From positions 1-64,000 of the forward strand of contig NZ_JABAEF010000002.1 of NCBI RefSeq assembly GCF_023701945.1: 64,000 bases of DNA. The letters run 5' to 3'. The stretch is from Rhizobium sp. CG5. Lineage in GTDB: Bacteria > Pseudomonadota > Alphaproteobacteria > Rhizobiales > Rhizobiaceae. The notes under the pieces were generated by a model. It worked only from the letters and a program-made list of their open reading frames with translations. It did no database searches and was not told the DNA's origin. Numbering within the stretch: the first letter of the stretch is position 1; each line of letters begins with the position of its first letter. Below are positions 26,391 through 36,500 of the stretch, piece after piece. Position numbers and translations under genes: made by a program.

Positions 26391-27506
26391 ATGGCGTCCA
26401 TAGACATCAACCAGGTTTCCAAGATCTACGACGGTAACGTCAGGGCTGTGAAGTCTGTCGATATACAGATCGAGGACGGCGAGTTCATCGTCCTGGTCGG
26501 TCCGTCCGGCTGCGGAAAATCGACGCTGTTGCGCATGGTGGCGGGGCTCGAGACGATCTCGGAAGGCACGGTCAGCATCGGCGGGCGCACGGTCAACGAG
26601 GTGGAGCCGGCCGATCGCGACATTGCCATGGTCTTTCAGAACTATGCGCTCTATCCGCATATGACGGTCTACGACAACCTTGCCTATGGCCTGAAGAACC
26701 GCAAGACGCCGAAGGCCGAGATCGAGGCGCGGGTCGCGGAAGCGGCCCGCATGCTGGAGCTGGAACCCTATCTGGCCCGCAAGCCGCGCGCCCTGTCCGG
26801 CGGCCAGCGCCAGCGCGTCGCCATGGGCCGTGCCATCGTGCGCAAGCCAGCCGCCTTCCTGTTCGACGAACCCCTGTCCAATCTCGATGCCAAGCTGCGC
26901 GTCTCGATGCGCGGCGAAATCCGCCGACTTCAGCGCCGCCTGTCGACCACCGCCCTCTACGTGACCCATGACCAGCTCGAAGCCATGACGCTGGCCGACC
27001 GCCTCGTGGTCCTGAACGGGGGCGCGATCGAACAGATCGGCACACCGCTCGAAGTCTACCATCGCCCCGCCTCCACCTTCGTTGCCAGCTTCATCGGCTC
27101 GCCCGCCATGAACCTGCTGTCCGGCAGCTTCGACAGCAACCGGTTGACCATCGGCCCGGCAACAATCGCTCTTGAAGGCGATGTCGCGGCCAGCGGTCCG
27201 GTGACCGTCGGCATGCGCGCCGAGGATCTCGACATTGCACGCGAGGGGGGCCCCTATCTGCCGTTTCGCGTCGAGGATGTCGAGGAACTCGGCGCTCATC
27301 GCCTCGTGCACGGCATGCTTGGCGACCAGGCCCTGACCGCAGTGCTGGGGCTCGACCGCGACATCACGACGGAGATGCGGCTGTCGATTGCCCCGGAGCG
27401 CCTGCACTTCTTTTCGAAGGACACCGGCCGCCGCGTCCAGACGTCGTTTGCCCAGCGGCCTGTCGCGGCCCCGGTGAGCCTCGCCCGGCCGGAACCGGTG
27501 GCATGA
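26391..27506 (+). CDS. ugpC: sn-Glycerol-3-phosphate ABC transporter ATP-binding protein
   Basis: A 371-residue MalK/UgpC-type ATPase. Walker A is GPSGCGKST (37-45), the Q-loop [13 protein letters not shown], the signature [19 protein letters not shown], Walker [16 protein letters not shown] and the H-loop [17 protein letters not shown]-terminal TOBE regulatory domain follows ([12 protein letters not shown] onward). The product energises UgpAE uptake of glycerol-3-phosphate and sits on the cytoplasmic side of the inner membrane. Confidence 0.95.
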   Translation: MASIDINQVSKIYDGNVRAVKSVDIQIEDGEFIVLVGPSGCGKSTLLRMVAGLETISEGTVSIGGRTVNEVEPADRDIAMVFQNYALYPHMTVYDNLAYGLKNRKTPKAEIEARVAEAARMLELEPYLARKPRALSGGQRQRVAMGRAIVRKPAAFLFDEPLSNLDAKLRVSMRGEIRRLQRRLSTTALYVTHDQLEAMTLADRLVVLNGGAIEQIGTPLEVYHRPASTFVASFIGSPAMNLLSGSFDSNRLTIGPATIALEGDVAASGPVTVGMRAEDLDIAREGGPYLPFRVEDVEELGAHRLVHGMLGDQALTAVLGLDRDITTEMRLSIAPERLHFFSKDTGRRVQTSFAQRPVAAPVSLARPEPVA

Positions 27507-27587
27507 GCACCATTCCCGACGGGACAAAATCTGCCAGGTCGGCGCAATTTTAACGACTGAAATGACCAGGAAGTAACCGGCATTTGC

Positions 27588-27624
27588 TATCCCCTGACCG
27601 GAAGAAACCGGACATCGGGGGATA
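27588..27624 (+). promoter_or_regulatory. Palindrome covering the ribosome-binding region of the cupin gene
   Basis: TATCCCC...GGGGATA arms enclose a second CCGG-AAGAAA-CCGG pair, and the right arm ends 3 bases before the ATG at 27628. The purine stretch CGGGGGAT, the only plausible Shine-Dalgarno, lies in the right arm, so the hairpin could hide it. It could equally be a repressor operator. Confidence 0.4.
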
Positions 27625-27627
27625 CGT

Positions 27628-28128
27628 ATGCCGTTGAAAATGATTTTCCTTGGCGTGGCGGGGGTCATGGCCGCGCGCAACGTCGACATGGCGTCGCCGG
27701 CGGCGGAACCGATGATAGCCTCCAACAGTGGCCATCTGGCCCTGAAGCCGGCGCCGATCGAACCCTCCTGGATCATCAGCGGCACGCCGCTTGCCCGTTT
27801 GGCTGATCATTCGAGAAGTGCGGACGAAGCCAGCTCGACCGCCGTGTGGGATTGCACAGCCGGCGAATTCCGCTGGTATTTCGGCTGGGACGAGACCGTC
27901 GTCATCCAGGAAGGCGAGGTGCATGTGACGGCTGAGGACGGCAGCGAACGATGGCTGCGGGCCGGCGACATCGCCTATTTCCGCGGCGGCACCTGGGCGA
28001 CATGGCGGATCGACACTTACGTCCGCAAGATCGCCTTCCTGCGCAAGCCATTTCCAGCGCCGCTCGCCGCCGTCTATCGGCTGCGCAATGCCTTGAGGTC
28101 GCGTCCCAAGGGCGGACTTGCTGCCTGA
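27628..28128 (+). CDS. Cupin (DUF861/EutQ-like) domain protein
   Basis: 166 residues. The centre holds a cupin barrel: AVWDCTAGEFRWYFGWDETVVIQEGEVHVTAEDG followed by LRAGDIAYFRGGTWATWRI, which matches cupin_3 proteins related to EutQ and ureidoglycine aminohydrolase. The usual metal ligands are partly replaced (W-x-Y at the first His position), so activity is unclear. It stands between ugpC and gshB with its own upstream palindrome, so it may be a separate unit. Confidence 0.75.
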   Translation: MPLKMIFLGVAGVMAARNVDMASPAAEPMIASNSGHLALKPAPIEPSWIISGTPLARLADHSRSADEASSTAVWDCTAGEFRWYFGWDETVVIQEGEVHVTAEDGSERWLRAGDIAYFRGGTWATWRIDTYVRKIAFLRKPFPAPLAAVYRLRNALRSRPKGGLAA

Positions 28129-28223
28129 GCTGTAGCAAGCATCAAAAAAATTGGATCGCCGCGCCGGTTGCCTTTGCGCCCCCGCCATCTTAAATCTCTG
28201 CTGCATTCAGCGAGGGGCAGACA

Positions 28224-29171
28224 ATGGCGAACATCAAGAACGTGGCGATCCAGATGGACCATGTGTCCGGCATCAACATCGCCGGCGACAGCAGCTTCGC
28301 CATCAGCCTTGAGGCCCAGGCCCGTGGTTACAATCTCTTCCATTATACGCCCGACAAGCTGACCATGCGCGACGGCCGCATTTTCGCAATCGTCGAGCCG
28401 ATGGAACTGCGCGACGTGAAAGGCGACCACTACACGCTCGGCGAACCGGAGCGCATCGACCTGTCGACCATGGACGTCATCCATCTGCGCCAGGACCCGC
28501 CCTTCGACATGGCCTATATCACGTCCACCCATCTGCTGGAGCGTATCCATCCCAAAACCTTAGTGGTCAACGATCCGGCCTGGGTACGCAATTCGCCGGA
28601 AAAGATCTTCGTCACCGAATTTGCCGATCTGATGCCGAAGACGCTGATCACCCGCGATCCCACGGAGATCGCCCGCTTCCGCCAAGAGATGGGCGACATC
28701 ATCCTGAAGCCGCTCTATGGCAATGGCGGCGCTGGCGTTTTCCATTCCACCAAGGACGACCGCAACATGTCGTCGCTTCTCGAAATGTTCGGCCAGATGT
28801 TCCGTGAACCCTTCATTGCCCAGGAATACCTGCCGGCCGTGCGCAAGGGCGACAAGCGCATCATTCTGGTCGATGGCGAGCCGGTGGGTGCCATCAACCG
28901 GGTACCGGCCGAGCATGACGCCCGGTCCAACATGCATGCCGGTGGCCAGGCAACCCCGACGGAACTGACGGAGCGCGAGCTGGAGATCTGCGCCCGTATC
29001 GGCCCGTCCCTCAAGGCCCGCGGCTTCCTGCTGGTCGGCATCGATGTGATCGGCGACTACATGACCGAAATCAACGTGACCTCGCCAACCGGCATCCGCG
29101 AAGTGCGCAAATTCGGCGGTGCCGATATCGCCAGCCTGCTCTGGGACGCCATCGAGCGCAAGCGGCCGTAA
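28224..29171 (+). CDS. gshB: Glutathione synthetase
   Basis: A 315-residue ATP-grasp enzyme joining gamma-glutamylcysteine and glycine. Recognisable segments: [77 protein letters not shown] (ATP-binding), [28 protein letters not shown], and [13 protein letters not shown] (Mg/product site). In many alphaproteobacteria gshB follows rsmI-yraN; here the ugp operon and the cupin gene lie between them. Confidence 0.96.
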   Translation: MANIKNVAIQMDHVSGINIAGDSSFAISLEAQARGYNLFHYTPDKLTMRDGRIFAIVEPMELRDVKGDHYTLGEPERIDLSTMDVIHLRQDPPFDMAYITSTHLLERIHPKTLVVNDPAWVRNSPEKIFVTEFADLMPKTLITRDPTEIARFRQEMGDIILKPLYGNGGAGVFHSTKDDRNMSSLLEMFGQMFREPFIAQEYLPAVRKGDKRIILVDGEPVGAINRVPAEHDARSNMHAGGQATPTELTERELEICARIGPSLKARGFLLVGIDVIGDYMTEINVTSPTGIREVRKFGGADIASLLWDAIERKRP

Positions 29172-29364
29172 TCCCAAGCCGGTCTGCCAGACTCGATTTC
29201 CAGGCGTTTGTTCTCCTGCTGCAACCCGGTGCAACCTGACCACAAGAATAGCGGGCATTTGTTCCGTTATTGTTCTTGTTTGATTCCGCAACCTATGGCA
29301 GATTGCAATCTGCAACCCGCTGGAGATGTATCCGCGGGAGGGACTGGGTCACAAGGGGCGGGCA

Positions 29365-30894
29365 ATGGTAGCGCGTGTCAGTACGGTTGCATTCCAGGGA
29401 ATAGAGGGCGTTCCGGTCGATGTCCAGGTGATGGTTGCACCCGGCAAGATCGGCATGCAGATCGTCGGCCTGCCCGACAAGGCGGTGGCCGAAAGCCGCG
29501 AAAGGGTCCAGGCCGCCTTGCATGCCTCGGGGCTCGCTTTGCCGCCCAAGCGCGTCACCGTCAATCTCGCTCCGGCCGATCTGCCGAAGGAAGGCTCCCA
29601 TTTCGACCTGCCGATCGCACTGGGGCTGATGGCAGCGCTCGGCGCCATTCCCGGCGATGCGCTTGTCGATTATGTGGTGATCGGCGAACTCAATCTTGAC
29701 GGAACGATCGCGCCGGTCGCCGGTGCCCTGCCAGCCGCCATAGGCGCCAATGCGCTCGGCAAGGGGCTGATTTGCCCGGCCGAAAGCGGTTCAGAAGCCG
29801 CCTGGGCCGGTCCCGACCTCGATATCCTCGCGCCGCGCAGCCTGATTGCGCTGGCCAATCATTTCCGCGGCACGCAGGTGCTCGGCCGCCCGGCGCCCGC
29901 CATCCGCGCGGCACCGGCCAATCTTCCAGATCTGGCTGACATCAAGGGCCAGGAAAGCGCCAAGCGCGCCCTGGAGGTGGCAGCGGCCGGCGGCCACAAT
30001 CTCCTGATGGTCGGGCCGCCCGGGTCGGGAAAATCCATGCTGGCGGCGCGTCTCGCCTCCATCCTGCCGCCGCTCTCGGCCGCCGAACTGCTCGATGTCT
30101 CGATGATCCATTCGATCGCCGGGCAATTGTCGGGCGGCAAGCTGTCGGATCGGCGGCCGTTTCGCCAGCCCCATCATTCCGCCACCATGGCGGCTCTGGT
30201 CGGCGGTGGGTTGCGCGCCAAGCCGGGCGAGGCGTCGCTTGCCCATCACGGCGTGCTGTTCCTCGACGAATTGCCGGAATTCGCGCCGCAGGTGCTGGAT
30301 GCGCTGCGCCAGCCGCTGGAAAGCGGCACCTGCATCATCGCCCGTGCCAATCACCGCGTCTCCTATCCCGCCAGTTTCCAGCTGGTCGCCGCCATGAACC
30401 CCTGCCGCTGTGGCATGGCGGGCGAACCGGGACATAGCTGCCCGCGGGGTCCCCGTTGTGCCGCGGACTATCAGGCGCGGATCTCCGGTCCGCTGCTCGA
30501 CCGTATCGATATCCGCATCGACGTGCCGGCGGTCTCCGCCGCCGATCTGATCCGCCCACGGCCGGCGGAAAAAAGCGAGTATGTCGCAAGGCGCGTGGCT
30601 TTGGCGCGGGACTGCCAGCGGGATCGGTTTCAAACCGAGGGTGGCGAACTGACCACCAATGCCCGCTGTTCGACGGCACTGATCGAGCGGCTCGCCGAGC
30701 CGGATGCGGCGGGCCTGCAATTGCTGCGCGACGCAGCGGAAAAATTCAAGTTTTCGGCCAGGGGCTATCACCGGGTCCTGAAAGTGGCGCGCACGCTGGC
30801 CGATCTCGAGGGCGCACCGCAACTGGGGCGCATCCATCTGGCCGAGGCGATATCGTATCGGATCGCCTCCGAGCGCATGACCGCTGCCGCATAA
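29365..30894 (+). CDS. comM: YifB/ComM family Mg-chelatase-like AAA+ ATPase
   Basis: 509 residues. The N-terminal Lon-like ChlI domain (GIEGVPVDVQVMVAPG, MQIVGLPDKAVAESRERVQAAL, LPKEGSHFDLPIALGLMAALG) is followed by an AAA+ core with Walker A GPPGSGKS (217-224) and Walker B LFLDELPEF, and a C-terminal domain with FSARGYHRVLKVARTLADLEG. In naturally competent bacteria ComM is a branch-migration helicase for integrating DNA; the gene is also common in non-competent species. The ATG at 29365 begins the conserved domain; an upstream in-frame ATG is unlikely. Confidence 0.93.
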   Translation: MVARVSTVAFQGIEGVPVDVQVMVAPGKIGMQIVGLPDKAVAESRERVQAALHASGLALPPKRVTVNLAPADLPKEGSHFDLPIALGLMAALGAIPGDALVDYVVIGELNLDGTIAPVAGALPAAIGANALGKGLICPAESGSEAAWAGPDLDILAPRSLIALANHFRGTQVLGRPAPAIRAAPANLPDLADIKGQESAKRALEVAAAGGHNLLMVGPPGSGKSMLAARLASILPPLSAAELLDVSMIHSIAGQLSGGKLSDRRPFRQPHHSATMAALVGGGLRAKPGEASLAHHGVLFLDELPEFAPQVLDALRQPLESGTCIIARANHRVSYPASFQLVAAMNPCRCGMAGEPGHSCPRGPRCAADYQARISGPLLDRIDIRIDVPAVSAADLIRPRPAEKSEYVARRVALARDCQRDRFQTEGGELTTNARCSTALIERLAEPDAAGLQLLRDAAEKFKFSARGYHRVLKVARTLADLEGAPQLGRIHLAEAISYRIASERMTAAA

Positions 30895-30905
30895 GGTCTG
30901 GCCAA

Positions 30906-30934
30906 GGCGGTGCTGAAACGGCCCGGCCACCGCC
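30906..30934. terminator. Hairpin between convergent comM and histidine kinase genes
   Basis: GGCGGTG and CACCGCC form a 7-bp stem with a 15-base, GC-rich interval in the 43-bp gap between convergent genes. There is no T-run on either strand, so its termination role is uncertain. Confidence 0.4.
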
Positions 30935-30937
30935 AAG

Positions 30938-31996
30938 TCAACCGGCAGCAACCGCGGGGAATGGCAATACGCTCGTCATCGGCAGAGTGATTTCCACCAC
31001 GGCGCCGCTCGGCGGGTAGGTGGTCGTCGAGGTGCCTTTGAGGGAGCCAAGAACGCGCCGCATCAATGTCGAGCCAAAGCCGGCGTGCTCAGGCTCTTGC
31101 CGCGGTTGCGGTCCACCGGTTTCAACCCAGCGGAGCGTCAGGAGTGCCTCTCCGGTTTCCGGTCCGACAACGGTCCATTCGACATCGCCCCTTCCCGCCG
31201 GCACAGAGAAAGCGCCGTATTTGGCGGCGTTGGTGCCGAGTTCGTGCAGGATCAGGCTCAGCACCACGACCGCCTGGCCGCTGACGGCGATCTTGTTGCC
31301 AAAGGCCGAGAACCTGTTGCTCTCGTCAACGCCAAACGGTTCAAGCGCCTGCAGAAGGACGACATCAAGCGTCATCTCGTCTCCCGGCTTGAGGCCACGC
31401 AGCACCAGGTTCGAACGCGCCATGGCGTTCAGCCGCTGCCGCAGTTTGGAGGCCAGTTCCTCCGGTGTGGACGCATGCTTCTGCGACAGCATGATCACGG
31501 CATTCATCGTTGCAAACACGTTCTTCAGGCGGTGGTCGAGCTCGGTCGCCATCACTTCCTGATGCTCGACCATCTGCGTCATCTCATTTTGCGCTTCCAA
31601 TTCGGCCGTATAGGCCCGCACCATGAGATGGATCAGCGTCAGATCGGTCACCACCACAAAGAGATACAGCGCCATGGCGGTGAGCGGGCCTGGCGAGAAA
31701 GAGAACGCGTAATACGGCGGAATAAAGAAATACCATGCCGCCAAGCCTGATAATAGCGCGACAAGGGCGCCCTGCTGAACGCCGAACACGAAGCCGCAAA
31801 TGACGACGGCAGGGAAAAAGGTCAAGTAGGGAAAGCCCGGCGGAAGATAGGGATCGATCCAGAAACGAAGGGCAAGCACGCCGGCAAAAAACAGCAGCGA
31901 TATTGCATATTCTGTTGTGCGACTGACCACAGGTGTCTCACCGCGGGCTCGCCGGAATGCCGGCAACCTTCCAAATACGCCTGATTTTTTGAGCAT
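30938..31996 (-). CDS. Membrane sensor histidine kinase, DUF4118 + HWE type
   Basis: 352 residues. Residues about 30-125 hold several membrane segments of the KdpD-like DUF4118 module (AISLLFFAGVLALRFWI, GFPYLTFFPAVVICGFVFG). The HWE kinase core follows: MATELDHRLKNVFATMNAVI (phospho-acceptor His155), ILHELGTNAAKYGAFS (N-box) and GFGSTLMRRVLG (G-box). HWE kinases are typical of rhizobia, often without an adjacent regulator, as here. The signal is unknown. A short palindrome, TCACAAAATTGTGA (32033-32046), stands about 40 bp upstream of its start. Confidence 0.88.
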   Translation of the reverse strand: MLKKSGVFGRLPAFRRARGETPVVSRTTEYAISLLFFAGVLALRFWIDPYLPPGFPYLTFFPAVVICGFVFGVQQGALVALLSGLAAWYFFIPPYYAFSFSPGPLTAMALYLFVVVTDLTLIHLMVRAYTAELEAQNEMTQMVEHQEVMATELDHRLKNVFATMNAVIMLSQKHASTPEELASKLRQRLNAMARSNLVLRGLKPGDEMTLDVVLLQALEPFGVDESNRFSAFGNKIAVSGQAVVVLSLILHELGTNAAKYGAFSVPAGRGDVEWTVVGPETGEALLTLRWVETGGPQPRQEPEHAGFGSTLMRRVLGSLKGTSTTTYPPSGAVVEITLPMTSVLPFPAVAAG

Positions 31997-32182
31997 GGAC
32001 GGATCCCAGCCTACGCTGTGGCAGCGACATAATCACAAAATTGTGAGGGTTACGGCATGGGACCCTAGGGGACGATCAAACGCCTTGCAACATAAACGAG
32101 GCTAATGGTCGAAAATAATGCGTCGAGGGCGGGAGGGCCGAACGCACGCCCCTCCCATATCGCACGACGGCTGGGATGCCTG

Positions 32183-33151
<969 letters not shown>

Positions 33152-33286
33152 GGTTTTGCTCCCTGTGTTTCAAATTCGGGAGCAGCCTAGGCACAAACGC
33201 GGCCTCTGGCCAGAGTGCGATGATCTGCGCTTTGCCGGTTGCGTGGAAAAAAACCGTGCCGAAGCCGTTGGGTGGAAATGATTATT

Positions 33287-33904
33287 TCACGCCGCGCGGG
33301 TGGCGATGAAAGCGGCCATGCCCGCCAGAATTCCGGCCGCCGCGCGGTTCAAAAGCCGCAACGCCTGCGGTTTCTTCAAAAGCAGCCGTGCCTTCGAGGC
33401 CAGCAGGATATAGGGAAGCAGCACGGCCATCAGCACGACGACATTGGCGGCGATCAGCAGCCCGTAGTCCACCATGTCGATCGTTCTTGTGTCGATCAGT
33501 GTCGGCACCAGCGCCACGTAGAAGAGCATGGTCTTCGGATTGCCGAGCGTCACCAGCAGACCCGACAGAAAGGACAGGCCGAGGCCAGAGGATTTTCGCG
33601 CGGCGATATCCTGCGGCATGAGCCCGGCCGTCCAGAGTTTCCAGGCGATATAGGCGAGATAGAGCGCGCCGAGGATTTTCAGAACCATGAAGGTGGCGGT
33701 AAAAGTCTGGGCGATCAGGGCAAGGCCGAGGATGACGGCCGTCAGATAAACGATATCACCGAGAATGAGGCCGAGGCCCATGAAGAATGTCTCGCGGAAC
33801 CCGGAGCCCAGCGCACGCGCCACGATTGCCGTCATTCCAGGTCCGGGAATTGCCGCTGCGATGAACAAAGCGCCGCAATAGGCGAGAAGCGTGGTCGGCG
33901 TCAT
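33287..33904 (-). CDS. LysE/RhtB-family exporter
   Basis: 205 residues with about six membrane helices. LysE hallmarks: an N-terminal IAAAIPGPGMTAIVARALGSGFRE and GNPKTMLFYVALVPTLI. It probably exports amino acids or related solutes through the inner membrane; the substrate is not evident. It is divergent from another LysE-type gene at 34080, with 175 bp between the starts. Confidence 0.9.
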   Translation of the reverse strand: MTPTTLLAYCGALFIAAAIPGPGMTAIVARALGSGFRETFFMGLGLILGDIVYLTAVILGLALIAQTFTATFMVLKILGALYLAYIAWKLWTAGLMPQDIAARKSSGLGLSFLSGLLVTLGNPKTMLFYVALVPTLIDTRTIDMVDYGLLIAANVVVLMAVLLPYILLASKARLLLKKPQALRLLNRAAAGILAGMAAFIATRAA

Positions 33905-34079
33905 CGGAGTCCTCCGTCGTGTGACGCATTGCTAGCGTTGTGCCGGAAAACTTGCAACGACGACCTGGCAGAAACATCTGCAGTCCTAAAGATTTGCCAT
34001 GGTGACAAGATCGCCATTGCGCCACTGCCGCGGCTCCGGCTAGCTGAGGCAGCTCTGAACGTCAGCCGAGGCCTCCCCC

Positions 34080-34712
34080 ATGCCAACCACCACGTCCTTG
34101 CTTGCTTTCGCGCTGATCTGCCTGGGCATGGTGCTGACACCGGGCCCGAACATGATTTATCTGGTGTCGCGCTCCATCTGCCAGGGACCGGCCGCCGGTC
34201 TCGTTTCGCTGGGCGGCGTGGCGCTCGGCTTCGTCTTCTACATGCTGATGTCGGCGCTCGGTATCACCGTGCTGATCATGGCAATCCCCTATGCCTATGA
34301 TGCCCTGAAGTTTGCCGGCGCCGCCTATCTGCTGTGGATGGCCTGGCAGGCGCTGCGGCCCGGCGGCCGCTCACCATTCCAGGTGCGCGACCTGCCGGAG
34401 GACAGTCCGCGGCGGCTGTTTTCCATGGGGCTCGTCACCAGTCTGCTCAATCCGAAGGTGGCGGTCCTCTATCTGTCGCTGCTGCCGCAGTTCGTCGACC
34501 CCTTGGCCGGCAGCGTGCTGCCGCAATTCCTGGTGCTCGGCTCCATCCAGATCGTCATCAGCGTATCGGTTAATGCCACCATTGCCGTCATGGCCGGCTC
34601 CATCGCCGCCTTCCTGGCCGGCCGGCCCTTGTGGATGGTGGTGCAGCGCTGGCTGATGGGCACCGTTCTGGCGGCGCTTGCCCTTCGCATGGCAACCGAG
34701 GCGCAGCGCTAA
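34080..34712 (+). CDS. LysE/RhtB-family exporter
   Basis: 210 residues with six predicted helices; CLGMVLTPGPNMIYLVSRSICQGP and SLLNPKVAVLYLSLLPQFVDP are family signatures. It is divergent from the LysE gene at 33287 and belongs to a different subgroup. Its stop overlaps by 3 bp the stop of the convergent NIPSNAP gene. No LysR-type regulator lies next to either exporter. Confidence 0.9.
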   Translation: MPTTTSLLAFALICLGMVLTPGPNMIYLVSRSICQGPAAGLVSLGGVALGFVFYMLMSALGITVLIMAIPYAYDALKFAGAAYLLWMAWQALRPGGRSPFQVRDLPEDSPRRLFSMGLVTSLLNPKVAVLYLSLLPQFVDPLAGSVLPQFLVLGSIQIVISVSVNATIAVMAGSIAAFLAGRPLWMVVQRWLMGTVLAALALRMATEAQR

Positions 34713-35011
34713 AACACAGGCCGCATGAAGCTGCGCTCGTAGCTGACGATACAGCGGCTCTTTTCGGCCAGTGCAAAAGCCGCCTGGCATTCCGCGTCCT
34801 CGGCCATGCGCTGGCGATAGATCTCGTAGTCGGCAAGGCTCGGAAAGCTGAACAGCGCCAGCGCGATATTGTTGGCGCCTTCATGCGGCAGGAAATAGCC
34901 GTGATGCGTGCCGCCCAGCCGGTTCACCAGCGGGATCCACAATTTGGCATAGTCCTCGAAATCGGAAAGCTTGTAGGGGTCGATGACGTATCGAATGGTG
35001 CAGGTGATCAT
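34709..35011 (-). CDS. NIPSNAP family protein
   Basis: 100 residues with a dimeric alpha/beta-barrel pattern: ITCTIRYVIDPYKLSDFEDYAKLWIPLVNRLGGTHHGYFLPHEG, then ALFSFPSLADYEIYRQRMAED and SYERSFMRPVF. The function of NIPSNAP proteins in bacteria is not defined. The ATG at 35011 is supported by AAGAGGA 7 bases upstream; a TTG two codons earlier is too close to that site. It lies 12 bp after the EamA transporter gene on the same strand. Confidence 0.88.
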   Translation of the reverse strand: MITCTIRYVIDPYKLSDFEDYAKLWIPLVNRLGGTHHGYFLPHEGANNIALALFSFPSLADYEIYRQRMAEDAECQAAFALAEKSRCIVSYERSFMRPVF

Positions 35012-35023
35012 GGACAAATCCTC

Positions 35024-35923
35024 TTAAAGGCTCTTGGCAATACGAAATCCTGCTGGCAGGCGCCAGCCCAGGTTCATGCCGGCCGCTGCCAGCAGGATGA
35101 TGGCGGACCCGGCGATCTGCAGGGGTTGCAATGCATGGCCGAGGGCCAGCCAGTCAACCAGGATTGCGGCGACTGGATAAAGGAAGGACAGCGCCCCGGA
35201 CAGATGCGTCGGCAGTTTCTGGATGGCGCCATAAAGCAGCACATACATCAGGCCGGTATGCACAACGCCGAGCGTCATCAGCAGCGTCCATGTGCCGGCG
35301 TTGCTGGGCAGGCTGGCAAAATCGGCAAAGGGCGCCAGCATCACCACGCCGGTCATTGTATGGATCAACGCGATCAGATGCGGTGGTGTGCCCTTCAGTC
35401 CTTTGGCGGCGAGTGCGGCCAGGGCATAGAAAAACGCAGCCCCCAGCGAAAGCGCAATGCCGAAAGCATAGCTTTCGACGCTTGAGGCGCCAGCCGGCTT
35501 GGCCTGGACGATAGCAATCATGCCGGCAAAGGCCAGCAGCAGCCAGAACAGCTTCCGCACGGTGATCTTCTCGCCCAGAAACAGCGCTCCAAGGCCCATC
35601 AGCATGAAGGGCTGGGTATTGTAGGCGATCGTCGCAATCGAGATCGAGGCGCGCGGATAGGCTGAAAACAGCAACAGCCAGTTGGCAACGATCGCCACGC
35701 CGCCCAGCACGGCGATGGCAAATGACCGGCGCGACAGGATGCCCGGCCGCAGGTAGCCATGCACCTGGCAGATCATGGCCAGTGCTGCGGCGCCGAACAG
35801 GCAGCGCCAGAACACCACATTGGCGACCGGCTGCCCGGATGTGACGACGAACCAGCCGATCGTGCCGGAAATGAGCATGGCGGCGCTCATTTCCAAAGTT
35901 CCCCTGACCCGGTCGTTTTGCAT
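35024..35923 (-). CDS. EamA/DMT-family transporter
   Basis: 299 residues with ten hydrophobic segments in two EamA repeats (MLISGTIGWFVVTSGQPVANVVFWRCLFGAAAL; ALSFLYPVAAILVDWLALGHAL). A drug/metabolite superfamily exporter, substrate unknown. It is divergent from an Lrp-type regulator 108 bp away, an arrangement that suggests control by that regulator, as with amino-acid exporters regulated by Lrp-like proteins. Confidence 0.9.
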   Translation of the reverse strand: MQNDRVRGTLEMSAAMLISGTIGWFVVTSGQPVANVVFWRCLFGAAALAMICQVHGYLRPGILSRRSFAIAVLGGVAIVANWLLLFSAYPRASISIATIAYNTQPFMLMGLGALFLGEKITVRKLFWLLLAFAGMIAIVQAKPAGASSVESYAFGIALSLGAAFFYALAALAAKGLKGTPPHLIALIHTMTGVVMLAPFADFASLPSNAGTWTLLMTLGVVHTGLMYVLLYGAIQKLPTHLSGALSFLYPVAAILVDWLALGHALQPLQIAGSAIILLAAAGMNLGWRLPAGFRIAKSL

Positions 35924-36031
35924 GGCCTGCTCTCCGCTTCTGTAGTGGCAAGGATATTGCGGTGAGATCGGCGAATATATACTCTGGAGAAGGCCGGAGA
36001 AGGTTAAAGCCTAATTAATAGGGAGGAACGG

Positions 36032-36496
36032 ATGGCTTTGCCTAATGGAGCGAGTGAACTGGATGGCGTGGACCGGCGCATGGTGGAGGTGCTGGCGACC
36101 AATGCCCGTATCTCGCTGAAGGAGCTGGCGGCCGAAGTCTCCCTGTCGTCTCCGAGCGCTGCCGAGCGCTTGCGTCGCTTGGAGGAGCGCGGCGTGATCG
36201 GCGGCTTCACCATCGACATCCGGCCGGAATCGCTCGGTTATCCCTTGCAGGCCATCGTCCGGGTGCGGCCGCTGCCGGGGCAATTGCATATCGTCGAGCG
36301 CATCATCCAGGACACGCCGCAATTCATCGAATGCGACAAGGTGACCGGCGACGACTGTTTCATCTGCCGGCTGGTCATCCGGTCGATGGGCGAGCTGGAC
36401 ACCATCCTCGACAAGATATCGGAGCGCGCCGAAACCAATACGTCGATGGTCAAGGCGACGCCGGTGCGTCGCCGGCTGCCGCCGCTCGTCGGTTAA
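36032..36496 (+). CDS. Lrp/AsnC family transcriptional regulator
   Basis: 154 residues: an N-terminal winged helix (LDGVDRRMVEVLATNARISLKELAAEVSLSSPSAAERLRRLEERGVI) and a RAM ligand-binding domain (FTIDIRPESLGYPLQAIVRVRPLPGQLHIVERIIQDTPQFIECDKVTGDDCFIC). GGGAGGA precedes the ATG. It probably senses an amino acid and regulates the divergent EamA exporter; that link is inferred from position. It converges on the GNAT gene with 4 bp between stops. Confidence 0.92.
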   Translation: MALPNGASELDGVDRRMVEVLATNARISLKELAAEVSLSSPSAAERLRRLEERGVIGGFTIDIRPESLGYPLQAIVRVRPLPGQLHIVERIIQDTPQFIECDKVTGDDCFICRLVIRSMGELDTILDKISERAETNTSMVKATPVRRRLPPLVG

Positions 36497-36500
36497 GGTC

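Noticed and set aside
33905..34079. Regulator gene between the divergent LysE exporters
   Set aside because: Only 175 bp with no open frame of useful length; the exporters seem to lack a local regulator.
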